Positions 17,976 to 27,672 of a stretch of 64,000 nt of DNA are shown here, in pieces; position 1 is the stretch's first letter, and the number at the start of each line of letters is the position of its first letter. The position numbers were made by a program, and so were the translations under genes. The stretch lies in NCBI GenBank assembly GCA_023052935.1, contig CM041295.1, positions 104,332,711-104,396,710 on the forward strand, in the 5' to 3' direction. Below the pieces are notes generated by a model, which saw only the letters and a list, made by a program, of their open reading frames with translations, made no database searches and was not told the DNA's origin. Origin of the DNA: Piezodorus guildinii (taxonomy: Eukaryota; Arthropoda; Insecta; Hemiptera; Pentatomidae).

Positions 17976-19187
17976 TCAGATTTCGTCGCGGGAAGACGTC
18001 GCCGCCGCTTCTTGTCGTCTCCATACACTCTTCCTGCTGCGATGGCCGCCTCCTCGGACAGGAACGTCTGACTCTGTCTCCGTATCTGCTGTCTCGGATC
18101 CTCTAGAAGATTCACTCGCTGATCCGACCGCCCTCCTCATGAACCTTCTTGGACCAACATTTTGAGCATTGATCTCCATAGGTTCTGGCTGGTTTGTATC
18201 CCGACGCCGGTACATGTGGGGACAATGTCGTGCTAGATGTCCCTCTGTTCCGCATTCGAAGCACCGCGTGCGCGGACACTGGGCTACAAGGTGTCCGATC
18301 TTGCCACACCCATGGCACTTACGATCTTCTCGCCGTCCACTGTTTCGTGGTCTCATCTGGCCTGACCGTCTCTCTCCTTGCTGGGGTCTATCTCTTCTCG
18401 CTTCTCGGTACTCTCTCTCTCGTCTTTTCCATGTCGGAGCAACCCTTGGCTGGGTGTAGGCAACTCTCGTCCAACCTGGTTCTTCTATATCCATTCGGGA
18501 TTCCTCCTCTCTGGCACTGGCGTCCATCAGCTCTCTCGGGAACCCTTCTCGTTTGCCGGTTTCTTTCACCAGCTGCACCTTTAACATAATCGCCAGGAAA
18601 TCCATTCTGAAGTGGACCTCCTCGAAACTCGCAGTCTCTCTCATTTTTTCGGTTATGCGGTTAAACTTCGTAAGCAGTTCTCCCGCATACTGGCCATTAG
18701 ACTGACGCGGCTTCTTCGATTCCCTAAGCATGTGAAACGCATCTTCTTCGGGGGCCCATCTTCCCCCTCCATAGGCCTTCTTCAGTCGTTCCTTCACGAT
18801 GCCCCAGGGTGTCTCCTCGTCCCCCTGGATATGGTTCAGGATGTTCCTCTTGACCCTGCAAACCGCTGCGGCCTTCAATGCTTCAGCATCCTCCCCATCT
18901 AGGAGGTTTTCGGATACTTTTGAGATGATCCTAGCCATCAGTCGATCGCCCCCTTTTAAAAAATGATTTAACTCACCAATCTCCCCGGTGAATCTGTCGA
19001 GGTCGGAGATGGCTTTTCTCAGATCCTGGGCGGTTGCGGTTTGGACTTTTATCCATTCCAATGTCGTCCTGTGCGCCTGCGCCAACGAAACTTCCGGAAG
19101 TGGCGGAAGTACATTTGTCGCCGCCGGTGCTGGTTCGGTTGGTGGTACGTTCAGAACTGCCGGTCTCAGCACTACATTTTCCGCCAT
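17976..19187 (-). CDS. gag: Gypsy Gag
   Basis: The ~403-residue protein is the structural capsid/nucleocapsid precursor. The ATG at 19185-19187 (MAENVVLRP) is preferred; the frame can be extended two codons to a GTG at 19193. A proline/alanine-rich N-terminus is followed by a helical capsid-like region (about residues 40-220), an Arg-rich basic segment, two CCHC zinc knuckles in tandem (CHGCGKIGHLVAQC and CFECGTEGHLARHC) and an acidic/serine-rich tail with SESSRGSETADTETESD. It ends at a TGA after SSRDEI. The protease frame follows in the same reading frame, so Gag-Pro would need stop readthrough or this is a point mutation. Confidence 0.92.
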   Translation of the reverse strand: MAENVVLRPAVLNVPPTEPAPAATNVLPPLPEVSLAQAHRTTLEWIKVQTATAQDLRKAISDLDRFTGEIGELNHFLKGGDRLMARIISKVSENLLDGEDAEALKAAAVCRVKRNILNHIQGDEETPWGIVKERLKKAYGGGRWAPEEDAFHMLRESKKPRQSNGQYAGELLTKFNRITEKMRETASFEEVHFRMDFLAIMLKVQLVKETGKREGFPRELMDASAREEESRMDIEEPGWTRVAYTQPRVAPTWKRREREYREARRDRPQQGERRSGQMRPRNSGRREDRKCHGCGKIGHLVAQCPRTRCFECGTEGHLARHCPHMYRRRDTNQPEPMEINAQNVGPRRFMRRAVGSASESSRGSETADTETESDVPVRGGGHRSRKSVWRRQEAAATSSRDEI

Positions 19188-19332
19188 GATCACTATTTAG
19201 GCTAATTTTAACGGAGAGAGAGAAAGAGAAAGAAGAGAAAAAAAAAATAAAATAACAATAAAACTGAAGATTTCCAGACGCGGAAAATAATAATAGAAAG
19301 AAGAAAAAAAAAAAGAATATACTGTCTAAAGG

Positions 19333-19350
19333 TCCCGGGTTTCGGCACCA
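19333..19350 (-). other. Primer-binding site, tRNA-Phe type
   Basis: Directly inside the 5' LTR the element strand reads TGGTGCCGAAACCCGGGA, complementary to a tRNA 3' end TCCCGGGTTTCGGCACCA. A GCCGAAA acceptor strand with this T-arm fits eukaryotic tRNA-Phe. The identity is from recall of tRNA-Phe sequences. Confidence 0.75.
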
Positions 19351-19531
19351 CTTATGAGCTGGCCAATATAAAACTTAAAAAAATAAGGAAAAGGGGCGCA
19401 ATAACAACTCACTTGATGGCTAGTCAAACACTGATTTATTGATACATATAATCCTCTATATATACTTTTCAAAGTGTTTACATCAGGTGAGTTGGAATTA
19501 AGGCTGATAGTCTGCCTTATCAGACCTTAAC
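19350..19531 (-). repeat. Gypsy 5' LTR
   Basis: This 182-bp LTR is identical to 14161-14341 except for one extra A in the poly(A) run at about 19376-19382. It is followed (on the minus strand) by the primer-binding site. Confidence 0.92.
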
Positions 19532-20296
19532 TTGTACAATAATTAATATATGATGTTATTGTTAGAGATATAAAAAAGAGTACATTGAACAATGAATATT
19601 AATACAGTAGGTACATAGATATTTTAAATTAGGATTTACATTAAAGATATTATTATAAAATTACTTACAATTTTGGACAAAATAGTGTCTTAATTAGGCA
19701 TGTTAAGCCTACAAGCTTTGAAAGAACACTGAAAAAATAAAAAAGGAATCGTTCAAGTATGGAAGATTTTCCAGAAATTTATGATGACGTCAGGTGTCTG
19801 GGGTATTCCCCTCCTATTGTTGAGTTGTTTTCGTTTTATTTCGTATTATTACTAAAACGTTTATTTTATTTTTTTAAATTTTAATATGTGTTTATCAAAT
19901 TCGATAAACACATATTAAAATTTAAAAAAATAAAATAAACGTCTTAATAATAATACGAAATAAAACGAAAACAACTCAACAATAGGAGGGAGAATACCCC
20001 AGACACCTGACGTCATCATAAATTTCTGGAAAATCTTCCATACTTGAACGATTCCTTTTTTATTTTTTCAGTGTTCTTTCAAAGCTTGTAGGCTTAACAT
20101 GCCTAATTAAGACACTATTTTGTCCAAAATTGTAAGTAATTTTATAATAATATCTTTAATGTAAATCCTAATTTAAAATATCTATGTACCTACTGTATTA
20201 ATATTCATTGTTCAATGTACTCTTTTTTATATCTCTAACAATAACATCATATATTAATTATTGTACAATAATATTAATGTTCTGTTTTTTTCCACT

Positions 20297-20345
20297 GTTA
20301 AGGCATGATTATGAGAACAATAAATTCTCGAAACGTCGCATAGAT
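20297..20345 (+). ncRNA. Hammerhead-like motif (degenerate)
   Basis: The piece has TGATTAT, then hairpin GAGAA-CAATAAA-TTCTC, then GAAACGTCGC. In a hammerhead ribozyme, stem II is followed by GAAA and the cleavage site often reads GTC. The CTGANGA strand is altered at two core positions, so activity is unlikely. The same motif is present, inverted, in the left arm (about 14079-14127). Confidence 0.35.
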
Positions 20346-20421
20346 AAAATTGTTTATTCATTGACTGCAACCTAAGAACAACACAAACTTAAATTATCAA
20401 CAGTCGAGAACTGATCAAATA

Positions 20422-20425
20422 ATAT

Positions 20426-20498
<73 letters not shown>
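20422..20498. repeat. (TA)n microsatellite
   Basis: Mostly perfect TA tract with one AA interruption near 20437, about 30 bp outside the right palindrome arm. Confidence 0.95.
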
Positions 20499-20499
<1 letters not shown>

Positions 20500-20514
20500 A
20501 TACTAGGACCAAGA

Positions 20515-21094
20515 AAAACAGAAGATGGATACAGACTGCAAAGCAAGAAAACGACAGAAAAACACGCCAACATCGAGACAAACATCAGGAAAAGAACACT
20601 GAAATTCTATGAGCACATACAAAGACTACCTGAAACAAGACTGACACGACAAATACACGAAGCAACAGCAACACTCAAAAGCACAACGAACTGGATCAAA
20701 CAGACACGAGAAGACTTACGAAAGCAGACATAAGACAAGAGGAAATCTAAGACAGAAACATATTTAGAGACAAAATAAACAAATGGGAAGTAACTCTAGA
20801 GCAAAACAATCGGAAACCATACAGACCCAAATGGTCTGCAGAAAGAAAAGATAAGTTCAGCTAAAGAATGAGACAATAATGGCAAGACAAAAAGAACAAG
20901 AAATATGAAAATTGAGTCATAAGTGCTTAGCGCCTTCCTTTTAGGGAGATAAAAATAAAATGATAAAACAAAAGCATAAAATACTTCAGAAAAATATTTA
21001 AAAAAAAACTGTCCAAAATATAAATTCATAACAATAAATAAACACATATTAACAATACGTCTGAATAAAAATAATCATTATCCTACTATACAGC

Positions 21095-21127
<33 letters not shown>
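20515..21127 (+). pseudogene. RTE-like RT C-terminal relic and 3' end
   Basis: The plus strand contains remnants of the region downstream of the RT palm in RTE-like elements. Readable parts in changing frames are RLTRQIHEATATLKST, EDLRKADI, NKWEVTL and PYRPKWSAERKDKF. The region is followed by AT-rich sequence and a run of ~28 A ending at 21127. Stops and shifts make it a relic. It resembles the degraded minus-strand relic at 42650-43490 in its WSEERK-like box. Confidence 0.6.
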
Positions 21128-21131
<4 letters not shown>

Positions 21132-21264
21132 GATTCTTGGACCACAGTAATTTGGAAAATTACTCTCATTGTTTATATCACACTATTGTTCTGAGGAATA
21201 AAGCGATAGCTTACGGCTCAAATCTCTTATTTGTAAGAAAAAATAAATATTCAAATTATTTCAG

Positions 21265-21380
21265 CTGTGAGACTATCTTGGGGTAGACAGACTCCTACTG
21301 GAGACAACTCAACCTCAATAAGATAGGTACTCTAAATTGAGGGGAAAACGCTGGTGGCTAAGACCACTAATATGCTTATA
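21265..21380 (+). repeat. SINE2-type fragment
   Basis: The stretch has CTTGGGGTAGACAGACTCCTA, AATAAGATAGGTACTCTAAA and GAGGGGAAAACGCTGGTGGC in the order seen at 57435-57500. No tRNA-like head is visible. Confidence 0.4.
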
Positions 21381-22228
21381 TGCTACAGATTTGTTTTTAT
21401 CAATGATGTATATTATATAAATGAAGTCCTGAATTTTCCCGGAGTAATGATTTACATTGAATGTTCCGTAAACTTACGAGGAATAAGAAAGAAATCAGAA
21501 TAGTAACAAAGCTCTTAACATAGCTTAAAAATCTAAACTACACCAGATATGCAATCCTCTATCATCAACCCTCTAGGAACCCACTACTTTTCTACCAAAA
21601 ATTACTTACAGCATAAACACAGCCTCAAAACTATAATATTTTTGCAAAACAGGAATGCTGTAAAAAAAAAAAAAGAAAAAAAAGTTGGGCAGAGTGGTGA
21701 AGTTTTTATCAAAGTGCTCGTTCCGGAACGCTGTGACTTCCATTTCCACTTTGGTTATCACAGGACCTAAAAGTATTCGCTGGGGTTTGTCAAAATATAC
21801 CATTAAGGCCCACTTCCTGGACTAGACCAATACCAGTAGAAGTACGTGGGTGTGTGTAGGATCATTGTATTTTATTATATCGTGACATCGAGTCCTGGAT
21901 CAAGTTGATCTCTTTTGGGTTTTTAACAATGCCTACACTTTTCCAGCTTTAATTAACAGTTGGCTCGCCGCCTACGCTTATGATTAGTCGCTTTGGCTTC
22001 CGAGCAGAAAAATTCCATTTAATAGAGCTTTCTTTGTAGATACCTAGGAAGGATCAGACCCTGAAATAACAACAGACAATGTAATGTTATATAGAGTATT
22101 GAATAATCTGGTGTGGCCTACACACTGCTCCCTTATGTTTATTGAGATTAACAACTGTATAAAAATAAATACTTCCTGTCCTTGAGGTGTAAACATAATG
22201 CAGTGCCTTGATAGATATGTAGATACCT
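21381..22228. other. Unclassified stretch
   Basis: No gene or recognisable repeat is seen. The short frame near 21549-21770 runs through an A-rich tract and has no motif. Confidence 0.4.
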
Positions 22229-22611
22229 CTCCAATACAGTGGTTTACAACTGGTGTTCCAAGGGGTCCGCGAGTTGTTATTGGAAAATAATTGTAATTAT
22301 CTTAACATAAATTATTTGTGATGCCTTGGCTTTTAAAAGAAACACACGCTCATACGGACAAATTTAAAATTCCAAGTCATAGGATTGCTTGTGTTTATTT
22401 ACAAGAGCCTGCTACTTCACAACCACAACCTTAAAATTCGTCATTTTCTAACGTTTCTAAAATAATTATCTTAACGAGCAAATGTATCATAGAAGATAAT
22501 GAACTATATTTGATTTCTTAATGAGTATTCGAATGAATACCTTCTTCTATAAGTTTAACATTTGAGGTTATTTTTATTCACATAATGTTATTCTATGCTA
22601 CTGTTACTATT

Positions 22612-22765
22612 TATATTAAAGTGGAAGTCCTAAATTTTGTTTATCCATGGTTTATTAGGATAGGAATCTTATACGAGAACCTGATTTTTACGTTCCCTAT
22701 GAATGACATCATAACGAAGGACTTTTGATTCCTTTAAAAAATTCCAGGGCCATCTACCATGTTTT
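22612..22765 (-). repeat. SINE1 fragment (no tRNA head)
   Basis: The minus strand carries the SINE1 body: the GGACTTCCACTT-like end, GTCCTAAATTTTGTTTATCC, TTATTAGGATAGGAATCTT and the AAAAATTCCAGGGCCATCTA block. The tRNA-like head is missing. It lies within the hAT element. Confidence 0.6.
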
Positions 22766-22784
22766 AATAATAATAATAATAAAT

Positions 22785-23445
22785 AAGTTCTTTATTATAC
22801 TGGAACATGTCCCATTAGAATAAAATATACAGAATATACAAAGTGTGCTTTGGAGTCTTAAAGTATATTAAATACATATAAACAAGTTAAGAATTACTTA
22901 TATAAACTAAACATGTTTAAATGTGAAAAAAATAAAAAAAGCTTATTTACAATTCTATTGAGCCTGGATATCCATTAAGTGATTAAATATGCGGGATTTG
23001 AAGGTAGAAAGACAATTGGAGTGGCGGATGGAAGGAGGGATAGAATTCCATAGGGTTGAAGATCGAATGAGAAAAGATCTGTCGAAATGTGCAGTTCGGT
23101 GGGCCGTATTGTATAAATCTGAAGGCATGGAGCGTGTACAACGGGGATGGACAGAGGATTTGAATTGCAGGGGTGTAATTGTAAAAATTAATAACGGGCG
23201 GCGGGTTTGGATAAACTGGTAAAGGAATAATGCGAGGAAATACTTGCGACGATTGGAAGGGTAAAGCCACTTTAACTCGCCATATAAATGAGATACGGAG
23301 ATGTATCTAGGGACTCCGAAGATGAATCGAACAGAGCAATTAATTAAGCGATTTATTTTTACCTCGAGGTCCCCAGAAGCACCGTCGTATAACATACAGC
23401 AATAGTCGAAGTGGGGAAATATTAGCGAGGTGACGAGGAGTTTAA
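22785..23445 (-). mobile_element. CR1-like LINE, 5'-truncated copy
   Basis: The minus-strand copy includes the ORF2 end (from SLIFPHFDYCC through GELKWL, LQFKSSVHP, RSSTLWNSIPPSIRHS and FKSRIFNHL), a stop near 22955 and a 3'UTR ending TAATGGGACATGTTCCAGTA. The ORF2 part is open for about 150 codons. It is divergent from the 8-11 kb copy and perhaps belongs to a second subfamily. Confidence 0.82.
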
Positions 23446-23685
23446 CAGTAAATTTTAATTATTTACTTTTTCGCGGATTGAAATAAACTTACTCAACTTA
23501 CCAATTTATATAATAATGAGTTTCGGTAGAGGTATTTGGCAAACAATGTATGCTTTTCAGTGTAGTCCAATAAAAATCTAAATATGTATCTAACATTTAG
23601 GATTTGGGGGTCCTTGCCGTTGAAATAATTGTATGAAGAGGTCCGCGAAAATTTTTTGTCAGGAACCAAAGCTCCAATAAATATT

Positions 23686-23965
23686 ATAATCAGCTTTCGT
23701 AGTCATCTTCTTTTCCGACGTCTCGGTGGATTATGAGGAACCAAAGAGGAAGTGAGGATTACAACTAGTGGGAATGAATTTTTCCTAGAAGAAATGGTAC
23801 CTGGTTAGTTTGAAATCGGAAAAATATGAAGCAGCAATGTCATTATAGATCAGTTTATTCGTGACGAAATCAGGTGCATTTAGTATTTTATTTAACATGT
23901 TGGATTGTAAGGAGTGCATACGAGAAAACATCGATTTTTAAGAGGAGCACCTAAGCTAGATGACA
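23686..23965 (-). mobile_element. Jockey-like LINE fragment
   Basis: The minus-strand remnants cover the ORF2 C-terminus (AGACGTCGGAAAAGAAGATG, then upstream SRSSLL and NPLVS-like pieces, then ILNAPDFVTNKLI). There is no 3'UTR or poly(A). It is old and decayed. Confidence 0.65.
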
Positions 23966-24772
23966 ATTAGTATTTTGCTAAATATTAAGAATAAATATGA
24001 TATACTAATTAATAGGTAAAATTGTAAATATATTAAATTAAGCTCCTAATTTTAAAATATATTTATTTGAATTTAAAAAATAATGTATGTTGACCTAATT
24101 TATTTGTTTACTTATTAATTGTTATTATATTAGTCCTGAAAATTGAGAAAAAAAACGTGACTGGAAGAATCAAATGCTTTAATAACATCTATAAAGAAGA
24201 AAAGAACTTCCTCAAGAAAAATAGAAAGAAATAATAAATATTATTCTTTTTTAGTTATTTTACAATTATAAGATTACAATAAAAAAATGTATTAATATTT
24301 ATTGTTCTTTATCCCGTGTATGTGGTTTGGTGTGATTTTTGGGTAGTGTGCTTTGGCCGAATTCCGTATTCCATAGGTAGTAACTTCCGAAGGATTTCTG
24401 AATGTATACGAATCTTGTGCGAAAAGTGAGTGTGTGTATTCAGAGCGGTAATTAGCACTAACTATTAACCGTCTAGTAGTCTTTGCATTTTGATAATTTA
24501 AAAACTTCCCCGTTTGATTTAAAAGGCGTTAAATTTTCGGCGGAACCCAGTTATTTGGCAAGATGCTTTCCGGAGTATAGCCGAATTTTCTTTAGGTGTA
24601 ATTCTGAGAGGATTCGTGTTTAATTCAACAGGTTTGCCTGAGGGAGGGAGGGAAGGGCCTAAAAGCTTAAAATTTCCTCTTAAAAATATTTCTAACCATA
24701 ATTTCAACTTCCCCTGCCCCTTACTTCCTTGATTACTAATAATAATTACAGTTTATTACTAATTCGGCTTTT
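23966..24772. other. AT-rich stretch
   Basis: No gene is recognised. A 62-codon minus-strand frame at 24519-24707 has no motif. Confidence 0.4.
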
Positions 24773-24880
24773 TTTTTTTTTTTTTTTTTTTTTTTGAAAA
24801 ATAGATGCATAATGATATAATACAAGTTATGGATTACCAGTTTGTTGTTTTTTTTTTTTTTTTTTGTTGTTTTTTTTTAC
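24773..24880. repeat. Two poly(T) tracts
   Basis: T runs at about 24771-24795 and 24847-24880 flank a short AT-rich piece. They could be the poly(A) tails of minus-strand retrotransposition products, but no recognisable body follows. Confidence 0.5.
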
Positions 24881-24954
24881 CGTAAGATCCACCTAATTGG
24901 TATTAGATTTGTAATACCACTATGCAAATGTAATGCACCATGAAAAAAAAATAC

Positions 24955-25135
24955 ATATACAGTTCCCGCCCCCTAAATTTTGGTTACCCACTTTATAGGA
25001 ACTGGGTCTGCCCCAGGAGTCTCCAGACCCTAGGCTCGGCTTCCGGCTAAAATAAAAGAATACATAATATTCTGCCACAGCTGGGATCCGAACCCAGAAT
25101 CCGCGGAACAGTAGACTGGTGGTCTAAATTATACA
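24955..25135 (-). repeat. SINE2-type element with tRNA-like head
   Basis: On the minus strand the order is GGTCTACTGTTCCGCGG-like segment, a box B-like GGGTTCGGATCCC, GTGGCAGAATATTATGTATTC, then CTCCTGGGGCAGACCCAGTT, CCTATAAAGTGGGTAACC. This is the order of tRNA-derived head and body seen also at 57340 and 62550. The flanks were not resolved. Confidence 0.5.
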
Positions 25136-25429
25136 TGAGATCTGAGAAAAATAATTTTAAAGTATTCTAAATATTGATAAACATTAGAAATATAAACTAT
25201 TGACAAAAGTAAATTAAAAAATAAAATATAATAATAATAGTCCAACCTGGTAGAATCCAGCCAGGAGCAACTACAAGAGCAGAGCCCTAGAATGAAAGTG
25301 TTCTAGGAAGAGAGGATGAAGAGTACAAAGCCATATTTTATTGTACGTAGTTCAAAGATGGCTAAAACCGATATTATAATTAATAATACAAAAGAATAAA
25401 TGAAAAAAAATTAACCTCTACAATCCATA

Positions 25430-25590
25430 GAGGGCAAGGGAGTTATCAGACCGAGATCGCGCTTAGCCCCCTGTTTTTTCGTTATTTTTAGGGAACCCAC
25501 TTTATCGATACAGGGGGTTTATCTGTATTTCCTTAAACTATAGTTAACACACAACCGAAATTAGAAAATAAATAATTATTCTGCTACAGG
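25430..25590 (-). repeat. Possible SINE2-type fragment
   Basis: The stretch has a GGGAACCCACTTTATCGATA-like segment related to GGTTACCCACTTTATAGGAA of the neighbouring SINE2 copy, and an ATTATTCTGCTACAG segment. It is a weak match only. Confidence 0.3.
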
Positions 25591-25628
25591 CTATGTTCCA
25601 ACGAAGAAACCGAAGAACGAACAGGAGA

Positions 25629-25913
25629 CGGGGTCACTTGTAGCTGGGTGGTTAGCGTAACAGCCTCCTATGCCAAAGGTCACGGGTTCAAACCCGCAGG
25701 TGGTCCTAGGATTTTTTAATGGAAGTAGAAAATCCTTAGGTACGCCGTCCTTCGGAGGGTACGTTAAAAGGTGGTCCCGAGCCTGTGCGATGACAGGTAT
25801 TCGTTAAAAATCCCTATCCTAATAAAACCTGGATAGGCGAAATTTAGAACTCCCACTGTAGCATCGTCCGATTAGCCATAGTAGCATAAAGTGACGTTAA
25901 ATAAATAAACATA
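25629..25913 (+). mobile_element. SINE1, full-length copy
   Basis: This 285-bp tRNA-derived SINE is flanked by a perfect 13-bp TSD, AACGAACAGGAGA, at 25616-25628 and 25914-25926. The head carries an internal pol III promoter: box A TAGCTGGGTGG at 25641-25651 and box B GGTTCAAACCC at 25685-25695. The body has CCGTCCTTCGGAGGGTACG and CCTATCCTAATAAAACCTGG, and the tail ends TTAAATAAATAAAC. Other copies lie at 22612, 30190, 31738, 41050/41631, 46745 and 57090. It is not a tRNA gene: no acceptor stem closes around it. Confidence 0.9.
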
Positions 25914-25929
25914 AACGAACAGGAGAGCA

Positions 25930-26208
25930 ATGCTCTATCCACTTAAGTATTTAATTAGAAAAAAAAAACTTGAGCTTCGATTAAAACATTTATTGTAGAT
26001 TAAATGATATAAAAGTTGATAAATGTGGCAGTTTAGGTATATCGATTTCGCCGAAAAAGATGTAATAGCTATACACTATCAATACATGATTCAATATTCA
26101 ATATCAATACACCATTTTAGTTTTGTTCATTTTTTGGTCTTTTTAATTCTGTCGTGATGACAGTACTCTTACATATTTCTCAAAACTAAAATGATGAATT
26201 GATAGTAG

Positions 26209-26212
<4 letters not shown>
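25930..26212. other. AT-rich stretch with a 24-bp inverted repeat
   Basis: The arms at 26102-26125 and 26181-26204 (TATCAATACACCATTTTAGT.. and its inverse) match at 22 of 24 positions around a 55-bp spacer, immediately before a (TA)n tract. Nothing else is recognised. Confidence 0.5.

Positions 26213-26246
<34 letters not shown>
26213..26246. repeat. (TA)n microsatellite
   Basis: TA tract of about 34 bp. Confidence 0.95.
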
Positions 26247-26251
<5 letters not shown>

Positions 26252-26690
26252 TATATTACCTGTTAAAGAGCTCCAAACTAAGCTCCCGGGGCCACTACCG
26301 TTAAACCTTTATAAGAAGTGGGAGTTGAGTTCTGAGAACTGCCCCATGTAAATTTAAAACTGCTAAAATTTTTTATATTTCTTCTCAATAGATATATTAA
26401 ATGCTACACAGTATCGATTATATTTAATATTTAGAAATTACAGTAATACAAGTATTCAAAATATGTAAGAGACAACCATATGCAATAGCATAATAAACAT
26501 AGAAAATAAACTGAGATTAATAATAACTATTTTATGTCGAATGAAAGGATTCATTCTGAATCTGACCCAGATAAAATACTTGAGCTGAGAGAAATAAAAG
26601 CACAAAAAATTATACAGTTCATTTACATATCAAAAGAAACAAACCTGTGAAAATTGTATGAGATCGGTTTTAATTTACGAAAGTTGTTAT

Positions 26691-27097
<407 letters not shown>

Positions 27098-27286
27098 GTC
27101 AACCATTGTCACTTCATGAAAGTTGTTATAAATTGTCCTTTGCTTTTTGCTTCTGTTTCTGGAAATGTTTTCGGTATCTATCTTTTTTTTTTTTTATTTA
27201 CCTGATCTTTCTTAGTGTATAATTTCTATTTCTATTGTAAACAAAAAAAAATGCTTTGTGATCCCGAAGGTTCAATGCCGATACCA

Positions 27287-27365
27287 AAGTAGTGGCTCCC
27301 GACAAATATTTTTTTGCAGACCCCATCATTTTGTAAATTAAATTGCAAGGACTCCGTGAATCTTA
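27287..27365. repeat. hAT-type end, isolated
   Basis: GTAGTGGCTCCCGACAAATA, GCAGACCCCATC and CAAGGACTCCGTGAATCTTA align with the right end of the hAT element at 23571-23671 (read inverse). No opposite end is seen nearby. Confidence 0.45.
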
Positions 27366-27672
27366 AATATTAGATATTTAATTCTTTAGCGGGCTAGTCT
27401 GAAGTATTTCAAGTGAAATACCACTGCTGCCGAAATTCTTTATGCCTGCAATGGTCAAATAGAGGAGATGGAATTAATGAAAAAGAACCAGTCTCTAGGA
27501 GAAACAGTTCCAGAGTTCGAGAAATCAAGTACTGTTGATTATCTTATCCCAAATTATGTCTATCCTATCAGCTTATTACTTTGGAAATGTAAGAAAACGA
27601 CTTATTACTTTTTTTAAGGTTGTGATTGAGCAGTCGCAGTCATTTTTGTCACTGATCACTAGCATTCGATTA
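27366..27672. other. Unclassified stretch
   Basis: No gene or repeat is recognised. Confidence 0.4.

Larger units (their letters stand above)
14161..19531 (-). mobile_element. Ty3/Gypsy LTR retrotransposon, near-complete
   Basis: Two ~181-bp LTRs (14161-14341 and 19350-19531) differ only by one A in a homopolymer. They are flanked by a short TSD, TTGTA (14156-14160 and 19532-19536). On the minus strand the order is 5' LTR, primer-binding site, gag, protease, reverse transcriptase/RNase H, integrase, polypurine tract, 3' LTR. The element is clearly GC-richer than its surroundings. The empty site is readable from the other arm of the palindrome, which has the same sequence without the insertion. 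LTR identity points to a recent insertion. Confidence 0.95.
14034..20391. mobile_element. Long palindromic (fold-back) element split by Gypsy
   Basis: The left arm is 14034-14160 plus 19537-19896 and the right arm is 19903-20391. The arms are about 488 bp and nearly identical in inverse orientation, meeting at TTTATC-AAATTC-GATAAA. A few mismatches are visible near 19805-19858 versus 19941-19995. Each arm carries a CTCGAAACGTCGCAT motif with a 5-bp GAGAA/TTCTC hairpin just upstream, similar to the stem II-GAAAC core of hammerhead ribozymes of Penelope-like elements. The usual CTGANGA strand is not conserved. No coding frame is present. TA tracts lie on the two outer sides. Confidence 0.8.
22237..23671. 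mobile_element. hAT-type DNA transposon remnant with nested insertions
   Basis: The left end is CAGTGGTTTACAACTGG followed by GGGGTCCGCGAG. The right end, read inverse, is CTTTGGTTCCTGACAAAA followed by TTTTCGCGGACC. A perfect 8-bp duplication, CTCCAATA, flanks it at 22229-22236 and 23672-23679. Short CAGTGG-like TIRs with an 8-bp TSD are the hAT signature. Inside lie a SINE1 piece (22612-22765) and a CR1-like copy (22785-23445). No transposase frame is seen, so it is probably non-autonomous. A similar end occurs at 27287-27365. Confidence 0.75.

Noticed and set aside
20372..20581. 69-codon minus-strand frame with IY repeats
   Set aside because: It is a translation of the (TA)n tract and flanking sequence and lacks any motif.
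25641..25695. Possible tRNA gene
   Set aside because: Box A and box B are present, but the acceptor stem does not close, and the unit is part of a repeated SINE with its own TSD.
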